Of a stretch of DNA of 64,000 nucleotides, positions 52,533 to 63,846 are shown one piece after another. Both the position numbers and the translations under genes were made by a program. Numbering within the stretch: position 1 is the stretch's first letter; the number at the start of each line of letters is the position of its first letter. Where the stretch lies: positions 434,001-498,000 of the forward strand of contig JBAOKB010000037.1 in assembly GCA_037044905.1 (NCBI GenBank), in the 5' to 3' direction. Source of the stretch: Hortaea werneckii. Its lineage: Eukaryota; Ascomycota; Dothideomycetes; Mycosphaerellales; Teratosphaeriaceae. The notes under the pieces were generated by a model. It saw only the letters and a list, made by a program, of their open reading frames with translations. It was not told the DNA's origin and did not search any database.

Positions 52533-55490
52533 TCAATCATCTTCATCAGGCAGAGTGTCATAATGAGCCGCTTGTGCTTCAACTCTTTCCCGCCCAGCCC
52601 GGGAGAGCCAGGTGCCATTCCTATCAGGTTCTATTCTCTTACCTCTCTTCGTGGGTCGAAGACCCAGAGCCACCCGTAAGGGGCTATTAGCCCATGCCAG
52701 CTGCCGATACTTGGCCTTGGAAATCCTGTCGATCCCCAGATCATACTGTGGACTTGTCGATGGATAATGCGCTTGCCGTGTTGCAACAGCGCTTGACCAA
52801 GCTTGGATATCAACGTACTCGTGCAAGCCAGCTTCCTTGTCATAATGAACGTGCGCATGTCGACCAAAGAAAGCGGCGAGAAGGTCCTGCAGGCGAGCGG
52901 GATCGGTGTTTGTGTCGTCCAAAAGATCGGATGGGATATCGAAGAGCGGGGTCCCAGGATCTCCTTCGGTCGCCCAAATCTCATTGGCAGTCGTAATGTA
53001 TCGTTCGAGGCTGAGGCGGTTGACTTTGCGTGTGAGCATGTTGACGTGACGCTGCGAGACGCCTGGTCCAAAAAGAATCCACATTCGAAGCCAGAGCGCA
53101 CGGCGAACGTCCTGGATGTCGACTTGAACGCCGATCTTGCGGAGATGCATCAGGAGCGAGAGACCCTGCCACCACCTACAGCCAACATCGTCTCTTCTTG
53201 GCTGTTCCTGCAATGCGTTTCTGACTGCCGCGCTCCGAAATCCCCAGGTTACGATCGCTTGTTGCATCTGCCGGTCGAAAATGAGCGGCAGAGGGGAACT
53301 TGGCCATAACTCGCTCTTGGGCGTTTGAGGTCTGAACGCAACCAATTGTCTCCACTTCCTTGCTCGGTAGCCTTTCAATCGGGGCGTAGCAGTAGCAACA
53401 CGGGCACGATGCTCAGCTCCGCCAAAGTTGGATGCGAGCCAATGGACGAGTTTCTCAAATTCGGCCCAGCGGTGTTTCATACCATATCGCTTTAACAACT
53501 CTATCCACACCCTCGACTTCACTTTATCGGTCCCCCGTAGATCCTTGCTGGCTCTAGCCACACCGTCAGCGTACATGGCGGTTCTAGTGACGAAGTTCAG
53601 CGCGTCGAAGGGTGGGCGATCCGTCCTTTGGCTCTCCACGGGTTTCATCCTTCTCCTTCTGGCAGGCAGGACATAGCGATGAAGGCTCATCATGGTCTTA
53701 TATGTCAGTGGCAGCTTGCTTCGTTGCATGGTCTCTATGGTATGCGCAGTAAGCTTGTGCGCACGATGGCGAAGATAGTGCTGTGCCACCCGATTCCAGG
53801 CCGCAGCTCTTGAGTCTGTGCTTTCGGTGCTTTCTAAAGCGAGCAAAGTTACATGCGCATTCGTCCAGTCATTACTTCCAAGGAAAGAGACAAGTAGTGC
53901 TTCTTGCGTCGCGGAATCCGAATAAGCATCGGGGTGCTGATCTGACGCCAGAAGTGTTTCGTAGAGATCCGTCTGTACTTCCTCCGCCAGCTTGCATAGA
54001 AGCTTCGTATACACACTGTCGTCGAGCGAGATCCCCGCAGCGCGAAGAGCTGTCAACCGGTTGCAGAAGGCCACGGGGCCGACCTCTCTCAGCGCCATTT
54101 CCCGTAAGGCTACGCCGCCGACTTTGTTGACAGAGAAGAAAGTGAGGCCGTTTATGACGAGGTCCAGCGGGAAAGCTCGCGTAGCGAACATTTTTGCAAC
54201 AAAATTGTCGGAAACTTCTTTTTGTTTGATGCCGTGTGCTTCGCCCATGAAGCTGGAGAAATTGGCGCGGGTGAGCGATGGATAGTGCTGGACATCAGTC
54301 GACAGGTCGGATTGCTCGCATCCTGGTGGCGCAGCTACTTGGTGAGACTGCGCATGTATCATAGGCAAAGATTCATCGCCGTCCAGCTCGAACAAGCGCT
54401 GTACCTCAGGTCGAGTGAAGAATTCTTGTGATGGTCCATCCCCGTATCTCAGCAAGAATCGATGCCACCTTAGCGCTCTGCTCATTGTGAGGTCGTTTCG
54501 TTTCGAATTCGGAGTCATTTGCCGAGAAGCTTCCTGCTCGGCTTCCCACTGCAGCGCCGCACCAATTGCAATGTCATATAGATCACGCTCACCGCTTCGC
54601 TTGTACATGTCTTGGAACCGTTTCATTCGCTCCCCAAAAACCACGTCCTTTACAATGAGCTTCAGCGGCTCCTCCGGGGCCAGACCTGCCTTTTTCAGCC
54701 GGCGATGCCAGTTAGATGCCATGGCGGCGTCGACTCTGAATGACCTCCCAACAATGATGGTGTAGAGATCTGCGTAAGACTTCCCGGTGCGGGCCTTGAG
54801 TTCAACAGCATAAGCGAACAAATCAGGGATGCTCGGCGCAGCAGGATGGAGTCTGCGATCGACAGTAATCGCAGAGATGAATGCGGACCAGAGGATTTGT
54901 GCTGCCGTGCCTTCGGTTGGTATGTCAACGTTGCGCTGGCGCACCCCCCTCCAAATAGCAACTATCCCTGATAACCCGTCAAGACGTTGTCGGAAGTGAA
55001 GCAGCTCAATCCACAGCTGCATGTTATTGCGATGCTCCGGCTCGTCGACTAGTAACGACCCAAGTTTCTTCGGGCAACTGACGTCCGCCTGGTATCGCAA
55101 CTCCTCAAAGCTCTCAAGATAGCCCGAGTCTTGCATGTCATTACGTCCGACTCTTTCCTGCTCTCTGCGACCCTGACGGGGCTCCGTCAAGAGCGGCACA
55201 CCAGATCGAAATGACATGTGCATTGCCATCTCTCTTGCGCTCAAGGCCAATGCTTCCTCTGGAGAGTGATCCTTTCTAACGATCCTGGGGCCGACATGCG
55301 ATTTCGAATCTTCATCTTGCGGATTTAGTGGGCGCGAACCCGTCACCCTAGCCGCCGCAATGCTTCTCTTGTGTCTCTTCTGATGTGCCTGACATGTCGC
55401 GCCCGTATGCACATCTCCCGGTCCCGCTAGCCCCCGGAGAAAGTGTAGATTTGAAGGTCTCGCTAGCCATCGCTCAAAGCGAGCACCCAT
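52533..55490 (-). CDS. Large PPR-like mitochondrial protein
   Basis: 985 residues in one open frame, start MGARFERWLARPSNLHFL, a basic presequence-like N-terminus. Helical repeats are visible throughout (for example NNMQLWIELLHFRQRLDGLSGIVAIWRGV, SVYTKLLCKLAEEVQTDLYETLLASDQHPDAYSDSATQEALLVSFLGSNDWTNAH, DKVKSRVWIELLKRYGMKHRWAEFEKLVHWLASNFGG), with the two-helix, about 35-residue periodicity of PPR proteins. Such fungal proteins usually act in mitochondrial RNA maturation or translation. Target unknown. A gene of nearly 3 kb with no frame break contrasts with the frame-broken block at 6-21 kb. Divergent from the COX7 gene. Confidence 0.8.
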   Translation of the reverse strand: MGARFERWLARPSNLHFLRGLAGPGDVHTGATCQAHQKRHKRSIAAARVTGSRPLNPQDEDSKSHVGPRIVRKDHSPEEALALSAREMAMHMSFRSGVPLLTEPRQGRREQERVGRNDMQDSGYLESFEELRYQADVSCPKKLGSLLVDEPEHRNNMQLWIELLHFRQRLDGLSGIVAIWRGVRQRNVDIPTEGTAAQILWSAFISAITVDRRLHPAAPSIPDLFAYAVELKARTGKSYADLYTIIVGRSFRVDAAMASNWHRRLKKAGLAPEEPLKLIVKDVVFGERMKRFQDMYKRSGERDLYDIAIGAALQWEAEQEASRQMTPNSKRNDLTMSRALRWHRFLLRYGDGPSQEFFTRPEVQRLFELDGDESLPMIHAQSHQVAAPPGCEQSDLSTDVQHYPSLTRANFSSFMGEAHGIKQKEVSDNFVAKMFATRAFPLDLVINGLTFFSVNKVGGVALREMALREVGPVAFCNRLTALRAAGISLDDSVYTKLLCKLAEEVQTDLYETLLASDQHPDAYSDSATQEALLVSFLGSNDWTNAHVTLLALESTESTDSRAAAWNRVAQHYLRHRAHKLTAHTIETMQRSKLPLTYKTMMSLHRYVLPARRRRMKPVESQRTDRPPFDALNFVTRTAMYADGVARASKDLRGTDKVKSRVWIELLKRYGMKHRWAEFEKLVHWLASNFGGAEHRARVATATPRLKGYRARKWRQLVAFRPQTPKSELWPSSPLPLIFDRQMQQAIVTWGFRSAAVRNALQEQPRRDDVGCRWWQGLSLLMHLRKIGVQVDIQDVRRALWLRMWILFGPGVSQRHVNMLTRKVNRLSLERYITTANEIWATEGDPGTPLFDIPSDLLDDTNTDPARLQDLLAAFFGRHAHVHYDKEAGLHEYVDIQAWSSAVATRQAHYPSTSPQYDLGIDRISKAKYRQLAWANSPLRVALGLRPTKRGKRIEPDRNGTWLSRAGRERVEAQAAHYDTLPDEDD

Positions 55491-55825
55491 TGCAATAATA
55501 AGCCGCCTGTGATACTCAAGCCGCTACTAGGCGCCATTGCATCTCTTGATCTCTATCGCCTCCCTCTAGCACAAGGGAAGATGCGATTCCGGAAAAATTC
55601 GATCTTGGGTTGCCGCAAGAATGTTATGGGCAGCTTCATCCATTCGAAGTTCATTCCATCGACCTCCGGATCGGTAATGCCAAGACTCCATCTCCGTCCC
55701 CCGTCGGAGCTTGCCGGGACGTGACCTTCCAACCTCAATCGTCGCAAGTATCACGCCGCCCGACTCATATACCCTCCAAGCGACTTCACATCCCCAACTC
55801 CGCTCTTCCACCCGTACCCGACACG
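55491..55825. promoter_or_regulatory. Divergent promoter, PPR-like and COX7
   Basis: About 335 bases between two divergent start codons, both of mitochondrial proteins; no gene inside. Confidence 0.45.
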
Positions 55826-56565
55826 ATGAGAGCTGCTATGAGACTCCGGGCCGCGTACGTCTCCCTCCAGTCCCCCACTTCGAGGCATTTCTGCCACCCG
55901 AACACGTAGAAACCCGGCTTGCGACAGCTAGGAGAAGGAAACAAGTGCGAAGGATACTTGAAATTGAGCGATAGCTGACTGGGTATGAATTTTATCAGTG
56001 CGCCCCAGTTCCCCGGTCTGTACCGCAAGAACAACGTCCCGGCCTGGCAGCGTCTGCACCAGAACCACCACGATGGTCTGAGGCAGTGGGATAAGGTACG
56101 TGACCACCCTTCCCCGGAATCAAAGCGATCTGTGGAGGAAATGAAGCCTTAAAATGGGCTGGCAAAAGGCTGGAAGGCGGTCTGAGGCTATTCTCAGATA
56201 AGCGGATTATTCACAACTTCGAGCGGGGAGGAGGACCGAAGACCTATCCGTAGGCCTACGCTACACTATATCGCACCCCAAAATTCGCCGACACGGCAGA
56301 TGGAATATGCGTCACAATAGGCTAACGAGGATATCTTCCTCTCTTTCCAGGGCCCTTACGCCAAGTACATGCTCTACCCGTACTACGCTCTCCTGATCGG
56401 TACCTCTGCTGGTAGGTCCCGCTTCCCCCTTTGGGCGAAACTTATCGGCGTGTAAAGGCGCGAGAACAGTCTCGAAAATAACATGCCGGCTAACACGATA
56501 ATCCGTTAGGTACCATGTACATGATGTGCCGGATGGTGCTGGGAAAGAAGACCTGGTGGGGTTAG
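55826..56565 (+). CDS. Cytochrome c oxidase subunit 7 (VIIa type)
   Basis: Small inner-membrane subunit of respiratory complex IV. Four exons, 55826-55854, 55999-56095, 56351-56411 and 56510-56565, giving 80 residues with consistent phases. The sequence reads APQFPGLYRKNNVPAWQRLH, then GPYAKYMLYPYYALLIGTS and TMYMMCRMVLGKKTWWG. The single transmembrane helix (YMLYPYYALLIGTSAGTMYMM) and the GKKTWWG end match fungal subunit VIIa. Exon 1 (MRAAMRLRA...) is supported by phase and a GTACGT donor; an alternative is a start at ATG 55985, which would drop exon 1. Despite its size it would be easily missed, because each exon is short. Confidence 0.85.
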
Positions 56566-58356
56566 ATTTCCTTGCACGCATTTTCATGTCCTGAGCGTGC
56601 AGTTGCAGATGGGGGGCCGGCTCGAGATCTGTAAGAGGGAGATGTGCATGGGGTTGGCGAAGACCCGTTGATAAAAGACATGTATAAATTGCGTTTTTGT
56701 TGGGGAAGAAGTTGCCATGAAATTTCCAAACGCTTCCAAGGAGAAAGATGAGAGGCTAGGAGGTGATGCTGTGTATCTCAGCAGCCGGGTTGAGTCATGA
56801 GACAGCATTTTCTCGCTAGCCCATGTTCTACATCGGGACTGTTTTGCCGTCCACCTGTTCAAGCCGGCTTCGTTACACCTGACTGTTTCTCCTCTCCATC
56901 GACAATCTGTTCCTCAGCTCGAATCTCAGGCAAGCCGCCGATGGAAATGCGTGATGTGACGGTGATATTTCTCAGTACGCATGGGGTCTCTCCCACAGTT
57001 GGTCGCAGTTGCCCATTTGAATCACTAGATAACGTTGACAAGACAGGAGAAAAGAGTGTATTCAGATTCCTCAAAGCATTCATGAGCGGGTTGCATTGCA
57101 ACCCGTGGAAGTAGAGAACTCCAATCTAAGGGAGGGAGAGACTGGGAAATCGGTGATACTGTGTCCCGGAATCAACCCAGGTAGACGAGGAAGCCACATA
57201 AGTCTCTGCCGGGACCAAAGGGAAGCCTGCTGCCAAGGCACGCAGTGAGCTGCTTCGTGGTGCCCTTGAACGCAAAGGCTTGCTACAAGAGACACAGATC
57301 CCGTACAGCGTCAGCCGTCGATTCAGCGTTGGTATGCTGGTGATGATTTCTGAGGCAATTTGGCCGCAGATATGAGTAGCAACTACATGGCGGACGTTTC
57401 GGATGAACATATAGTTATAGGCATTTAGCGAGTTCGTCTAATAGGGTATGTTCAATTAAGACCTCTCTTGTGAGAGAATTTCTCAATGAGCTTCTTCAAG
57501 CAGACGCCATACGTGCGAGCTGCCGTTGTAAGAAAACGCTTTGGCTTGAGACGGTTTGAACACCGATTAAATTCATCAATGCTACCATGCTGAAATAGTC
57601 GAAGGCATCGATTCAGCCTCTGTTGCGGTCCTGCACTCCAACTATCCTCCAGAGACCCACCAGAGTCACCACGCAATGCTTCGCGGCGAAGGTGAAACTA
57701 ACCAAAACGGTTAGAAGCTTGGAGACGACGGAGACGTCGTGGAGTCCCAATGCGGAGACGGACATAGCCGTCCAGGGTACGTCATCTATGCAGGGCCCGG
57801 CGGTATCTTCCCTAGATAGGGAACGCGACCTTGTTAATAGGAAGCGTACCCTTAATTATGGTTGGGGAAGAGCGCTCGCTTGGATTCCTCCTCTGCGACA
57901 GAGCCGAGAAGAGGAGGGGAGAGCGACAATCCAACAACCAGAGTATCACATCCAGTCTTGTCACACATGGTTCTTAATCTCTAATTCCACATCATCACGG
58001 AAACTCGTCATTGTAGCATCTGGGGTTGCTATCTTAAGCCCTTCTCGTTTTGTTTATTCCCGCTTGCGCAGCCGCGTCGTCCCAGCCCCTGTTCAGCAGG
58101 AAAGTGAAACGCAAGTTCATCAGGTACGATGCAGCATCTTGACTGAGCTCTCACCCGCTGTCAATTATACCTCACTGTCTATTTCGAGCTCTTATTCACT
58201 CTCACGTACTGAACGACAGCACCTGTCGAGATATTCGTCCTCACAACACGCCGTGCTCACTTCCGACTAACGCAGGTCCCGAGCTTCTTCAACAAGACGA
58301 TAGCTGATTCCGGATATTTAGCAACAACTGCTGCTACTACTGCAAACGCAACAACA
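56566..58356. other. Non-coding stretch of about 1.8 kb
   Basis: No supportable gene. A 215-codon plus-strand frame at 57623-58270 is low in family-like character, Ser-rich and ends just before the SDR start, so it is not called. Holds the SDR promoter. Confidence 0.5.
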
Positions 58357-59818
58357 ATGTTCAGATCCAGCCTGCTCCGCCAGGTCTCCAGAGCCTCCAC
58401 GACCGCCATCCGTCCTCCCACCTCCGCCTTCGCCGCCGCCTCACCATGCTCCACCACAACCCCTCTCCGCCTCTTCACCACCACCCCCTCCCATAAAGAC
58501 AAGACACCCCTCGACCCGACCGAACAGCTCACCACGGCCGGCGAACCAGGCGCCTCAGAGCACGAAGGCCGCTTCGCCCGAACCGACGAGAGCTTCACCT
58601 TCGAACACCCGGATGAGCCGAACATGCCGAGCTCGGCGCCCGTCCAGGGCCGGGGCGGTTTCCATTTCCGCCGCACGCTGGCAACTTTCACCCTCGAGGA
58701 TAAGGTTGGGTTGGTGACGGGCGGCGCGAGAGGGTTGGGCCTCGTGATGAGCCAGGCGTTGCATTTGAGTGGGGCGGATGTGGCGATTGTCGATCTGAAC
58801 AGTACGTTGTTCTCCTGTATTCACTTTCATTCCTAAGATGAGGGAGGTCATAAACGAGGGGACGCTGTTGTTCTTCTCCCGCGAGAAGGAAGGGAGTGAT
58901 ATGACTCCCGCCAGAGAGAGCGGAAAAAGAAGTCCAAGCTAACCCACTGAACTCCCCTTGGGAACCATTTTACAGAAGAAGAAGCGCAAAAGCAAGCCCA
59001 AAACCTCATGGACACGTTCCGGGCGGAAAACCCCGGCGCCGACCACGTCCCCCAAGTGACCGCGCACTACTGCGACGTGGCGAACCCGGACTCCGTCACG
59101 GCCTGCATCAACGAATGCATCGCCGCGCACGGCAAGCTGGACCACCTCGTGACTTCCGCCGGCTTCACCGAGAACTTCGACGCCATCTCGTACCCCTATG
59201 ACCGCATGCAGAAGCTCTGGGGCGTCAACGTCGACGGCACCTACCTCTTCGCCACGGGCGTCGCGCGCCATCTGCTCGAGCGTAAGAGCCCGGGGAGTAT
59301 GGTCTTCATCGGCAGTATGAGCGGCGCCATCGTCAATGTGCCCCAGCCGCAGGCGCCGTATAATGCGGCCAAAGCGGCGGTCAGGCACCTCGGCGCTTCG
59401 CTCGCGGTCGAGTGGGCGCATGCCGGGATTAGGGTCAATACCATTTCGCCGGGGTATATGTTGACCGCGCTGTAAGTCTTTCTATTCCGGTTTCGCCCCT
59501 GGTTTGGTGGTCTTTTCTCTTTCCCTCATGATGGGGGGGGAGGAAGCAGGAGAGATTGGTGGCGTTTGGTCTTCCTAGAACGATGAAAGATCCAGTAAGA
59601 GAATCACGGATAGAAGCTAATATCGCAACCTCTACAGTACGAAGAAGATCCTCGATGATAACCCCGAGCTGGCGCATAAATGGACCTCGCTCATCCCTGT
59701 GGGCAAAATGGGTCGGCCGGAGGATCTCATGGGCGCTGTGACTTTCCTGCTCAGCGAGGCGTCCGGGTATGTGACCGGAGCCGAGTTGAGGGTTGATGGT
59801 GGGTATACTGTTACTTAG
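58357..59818 (+). CDS. Short-chain dehydrogenase/reductase, mitochondrial-type
   Basis: NAD(P)-dependent SDR of the sorbose/xylulose/arabinitol-type group. Exons 58357-58801, 58976-59471 and 59638-59818 (introns 174 and 166 nt), 373 residues. The first 45 residues are Ser/Ala/Arg-rich and end RLFTTTPSHKDK, a mitochondrial presequence. The Rossmann motif is TGGARGLG near residues 121-128 in VGLVTGGARGLGLVMSQAL; DLN marks the NADP/NAD strand end. The active-site Ser is in GSMSG, and Tyr-x-x-x-Lys is YNAAK near residue 277. The C-terminus GAELRVDGGYTVT is typical. Substrate not predictable; D-arabinitol 2-dehydrogenase or L-xylulose reductase are candidates. Intact frame. Confidence 0.93.
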
Positions 59819-60982
59819 CTTTCTTGCTTTTCGAGGGATGGATGGAGATGGATTAGGCGCGGGCCGGAAAGGTAGGGCAATACGATTTCGGAATGTTTTT
59901 CTTGGCTGTTTCGCCTCTAGCTCTCTTCACGTCCGTTCAGTGCGAGCTATCGCTGATGAATGCGCGGGAGAGCCTGGTCGGGTAGAGTCGAAATGGATCA
60001 TAACTGCAGCGTTAGGTGTAGGTCACATCGCTGCATTTGACTCCTTTTATCTTATTCTTTTATATGGTTTTCTTGGGTGATTGTCCACGCGACAACCTCG
60101 CCCTTTGATAATCGTCATTTCTTCTTTGAATATCGGGGGGACACGGGGCACGGTATAGCTCTGCATCTATACAGTACATTTTTCGTTCTTTGGCTCACCA
60201 ACCTCGGCCCGTTGACAGAGTTGTTGCGCGGACCGTACCTAAGAGAACAGCGTACGGTTGGTACTGTACCCTGGCGTTCCAATGCCAACGGCGACTAGGC
60301 AAGAGGCCGCTTCCGCTACTTCTCCTCTCATAAGGGTTACCTGCAGTATGAACCATGCATGCGCCTGCGCGACGTGACGACAGCCTTGCAGCCCAACGGA
60401 GAAGAATTGGACTGGAGCGGCCGAAAGAGAACCGGTTCTGGGCTGAAACCGCTGGCGTCACTGTGCATGAGGCCGGACCGCCCCACGCGCTACGATAGCA
60501 CAGTCTCATGCCCACCGTCACCTCACCTCACCTCACTTCGTCTCCATCATCCCACCCGGTGATACCTCTTCGTTGGTGTGTCTTACTTCCCGCCGTCAGC
60601 AGAAGAGGGTTCGCGTGGATGCAACGGCGGATGTGTGTTTTGTCCGCTTGAAGCAGAGCTGGCCGTCGCAGTTTCCATCTAGAGCTGTTTCAGAGGTGGG
60701 GCAGATCGGGAAGCTGCAACGCTGCACTGTGTTGCGCTGCCTGACCTCACTACTGACGCCTGAGCCGGGCCAGACTCATTTCTTCACCATCCCACCTCGG
60801 TGCTGTGAGGCCAAGGGAAGCCACTGGTTGGCGTCGTCGTACTCGCCTACACCACACATACCTTCATACACCACATACCATCGCACGCGCACATCCGTCT
60901 CACAACTGCCGCCCCGCTCCCGTCCCATCCCACCCCACCATTCCGCTCACCGTAGCCTGACTCCAAACGGCACACGTCCACC
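59819..60982. other. Intergenic, DUF8035-like gene promoter
   Basis: About 1.16 kb without a supportable gene. A short CACCT/CTCAC repeat lies at 60519-60535 and pyrimidine-rich leader sequence precedes the ATG at 60983. Confidence 0.6.
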
Positions 60983-63370
60983 ATGTCACGCCGCGGCTAC
61001 CCCGTGGCCGACCGCTACGATGAGCGCGAGAGTGACTTCTACCGCCGCCCTCGCCAAGACCGCAACTACGATGATATTGACATAGACGTGAGTGAACGGA
61101 GCCCCCGGATGACTCGCACGTGGGCAAGAATTCATTGCTGACCCCGTCATTGCAGATCGACATCAACCGTGAGCGCGAAGCCCGCCAGTCCCGTGCTCCG
61201 CCTGCACCCGTGAAGGAGCGCGACACCGTCGTCAGCGACCGTCGCACCGAACGTCCCAGTCCACGCATGCCGGATTTCATGCGAGAGGACTACGGAAAGA
61301 GTAACGCTGGACCCATGGTGCTGCGGCGAGAGGAACGGGACGACGACATGTACAGCCGAGCGCCTACCCGGAGACGTAGTATGGAGACGGTTAGGTCTAG
61401 GCCTCCACCACCGAGAGAGGAGGAGTTGGTGATCCGGGAGCGAGATAGAAACCCACCCTACCCAAGAAGCGAGCGCGGCGACCCAGATGTTGTCTTTCGG
61501 GAGCGAGCAAGGTCTCGCGGTCCGCCGCCAAGCGAGAGACCGCGGCAGGAAGATATTGACATCGACATCGACATCAACCACGGCGAGTCTCGGTCACGGG
61601 CTCCCCCGAGGAGTGAAGCGCCTTCCCGGAGCGATATTCGGGAGCGTGACATTGAGGAGATCCGCTTCCGTCGCGGTGGAGGGGACAGACCTCCGCCGCC
61701 GCGTACAGAGGTTGATAGAGAGGAGGTGCGCTATACGGAACGCCACTCGCCACCTCCACGCAGTGAGTACCAGCCTCGTGGCCGGGGCAGAGAAGACATC
61801 GACATAGATATTGATATTCATAATCACGAACGCTCGCGTCCCCCGCCGCGCCAGCGTTCGATGTCAAGAGGTACATTGCTCCGCAAGGAACACGAGGAAT
61901 GGGTCATTCGCCGCCAGAAGGAGAGGGAGCCATCTCCTCCCCCTCCGCCGCGGGATTATGAGAAAGAGGAGATTGTTATTCGTCGTCGGGAGCGAAGCCC
62001 AACGCCAGAACCACCACCAAAGGAGCCTACGCCAGAACCCTCGCCACCTCCACCGCCACCTCCGGAGCCCGTCTACAGACCGCCCATCATTCAAGAGGTT
62101 ATCACTCACCACAGACACTACGACCACGGTGTGGAGCGCGTTCGGTCGCCATCTCCTCCACCAGCACCTAGCCCTCCACCACCACCGCCTCCGCAAGAAC
62201 GAGAGGAAGATCTTGAGGTTGCAATCCATCGTCAGGGCATCCGCAATGGCCGTCCGTACGACGAGAACATCGACATTGATATAGACCTCCACCGCAACCG
62301 ATCTCGTTCCCGTGCTCCTTCCCGCGCCCCTCCTCGAGCGCAGGGAGGCGAACTCGTCCGCCGTCCTCGTTCTCCCTCCGCTGGCCCGCCGGTCTCGCGC
62401 AACCAACGTTACGACGACGAAGTCGCAGCGGAGGCAGGTTACTACAATCGCAAGGTCCGCGAGCGCGCCTATCCTGGCGAAGCTTGGGATGGTGCAACAC
62501 GAGACTGGGGTTTGGTCGATGTTCCTCCCGGAACGGAAAGAGTGCGCATGGACGGCAAAGGCGGCGGCCGTCAGGACATCTACTGGGAACGGTACAATGG
62601 CGAACGCAAAGGCAAATTCTACGCCGGCGACCGCGTTTACGAATCCGAATTCGGCAACGGTCTTCCCGCCCCTGCACCCCCGCCTGCCCCACTGCCGCCA
62701 CCTTCCCGCGAACGTCAGAAAGGCGGGAACGATATCGACATCGATATCAACATTTCCCACGAAGAAGGACGACGGCGGCAACAAGAGCGGGATCGCCATC
62801 ATCACCACCATCCGCACCACCACGACGAAATCCGCATCTCCGAGCGCAGGATCCAGGACGAGACGCATCGGGGCAAGACGAAAGATAAGATGTGGACGGA
62901 GATCACCAAGGATCTGGTTATCCGTGAAGCGGTCGAGGAGATGGGTTATGAGTTTGAGGAGACGGAGGAATTTTTCTATGTTATTGAGTATTTGAAATAT
63001 GTAAGTTTTCACCGCCTGGCCTTCCCTCTTCAGCCGCCAGTCTTCTTCAGAATGTAAGATTTTGAGGACATCAAGGGCATCAAGGGGAGGGCAGCAAACC
63101 AAAAATCCTTGTTCGGCTCTTTGCTAACCACAACCGAACAAACAGGAAGACGTCCTCCGCCTCGTCGAAATCTCCGAGGACATCCGGCGCGAACGCAGGG
63201 ACCGGCTGCTTGAAATCCAATGGGAGCGGGAAGAGCTCGAACGTCGACCCAAAATGTTGCCCCCGCCCCCTTTCCCTCCCATCCCGCCTGCGCCTAAGGG
63301 CACGTACGATGAGCGGATTTATGAACGCGATGTTTATTATGATCGTGAGGGGAGGCGGTGGAGGCGGTGA
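60983..63370 (+). CDS. DUF8035-like protein with repeated Asp-Ile modules
   Basis: Exons 60983-61087, 61156-63000 and 63146-63370 (introns 68 and 145 nt), 724 residues with consistent phases. The N-terminal 550 residues are highly charged and disordered (Arg/Pro/Ser/Glu) and contain five alternating Asp-Ile blocks (DIDIDI) each followed by Asn/His and basic residues. The C-terminus is a conserved folded part: TKDLVIREAVEEMGYEFEETEEFFYVIEYLKY followed by EDVLRLVEISEDIRRERRDRL, the pattern of DUF8035-type fungal proteins. The third exon has Pro-rich PPPPFPPIPPAPKG and ends DREGRRWRR. Function unknown; nuclear or RNA-related roles are guesses from RS/RE-like composition. Confidence 0.85.
61066..62760 (+). 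repeat. Five DIDIDI protein modules
   Basis: Alternating Asp-Ile blocks at 61066-61170 (across intron 1), 61549-61578, 61792-61824, 62262-62292 and 62728-62760, each followed within a few residues by Asn/His and Arg/Glu-rich sequence (NREREA, NHGESR, HNHERS, HRNRSR, SHEEGR). Codons differ between copies, so the repeat is old and kept at the protein level. Confidence 0.75.
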
Positions 63371-63684
63371 GGGAAGGGAAGGGATGGGGAGGCATTGTTG
63401 GGAGGAAAGGGGCGAGAGAGGGTTTCTTACTCTCTCTGTCTCTCTCTCTTTCTTGCCCTCTCCTTTCCCTTCTTCTGCTGAAACTTGGGGACTAGAGGTG
63501 GGCAAGAAACGGTTGATTTTTGGCAACTCCATCCACACCAGCCTTTCTCCTTGTTATGTTTGGCTCCTTCTACATATTGATAACGAAGACATGATTTCTT
63601 GATGAGGGTATGAAAATATAGGCTTGTTACGCTGGGTACCGTTTAGCTCTCCGCCTCCTTTTCATCGTTATGGTCTACAGGATT
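63371..63684. other. 3' spacer of DUF8035-like gene
   Basis: About 310 bases, CT-rich near 63430, with no gene; probably the 3' UTR. Confidence 0.55.
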
Positions 63685-63846
63685 CTAACAAGGCATGCGA
63701 AACCACGCATTCAGGCGTTGGACGTCCGTCTTCCTCTCCGAAGCGTTTGCCGATGGCAAGAGGCCATTGAGTCGAGTTTGAGCGGCCATAGTTGCCTTCA
63801 ACTCTCGAGCTAACCTTTGCAGCTTCGGAGCCACCAGATAATCGCC
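63685..63846 (-). CDS. Possible last exon of a gene running off the right edge
   Basis: A 54-codon minus-strand frame, beginning after an acceptor-like CTAG and reading GDYLVAPKLQRLAREL... to NAWFRMPC and a stop at 63685. Its helical, charged-hydrophobic pattern looks coding, and phase 0 at the acceptor fits. No matching donor or upstream exon can be fixed inside the window, so the gene is not proven and the product is unknown. Confidence 0.3.
   Translation of the reverse strand, partial: GDYLVAPKLQRLARELKATMAAQTRLNGLLPSANASERKTDVQRLNAWFRMPC

Noticed and set aside
57623..58270. 215-codon plus-strand frame before the SDR gene
   Set aside because: Ser-rich without domain or splice support; probably promoter and leader DNA.
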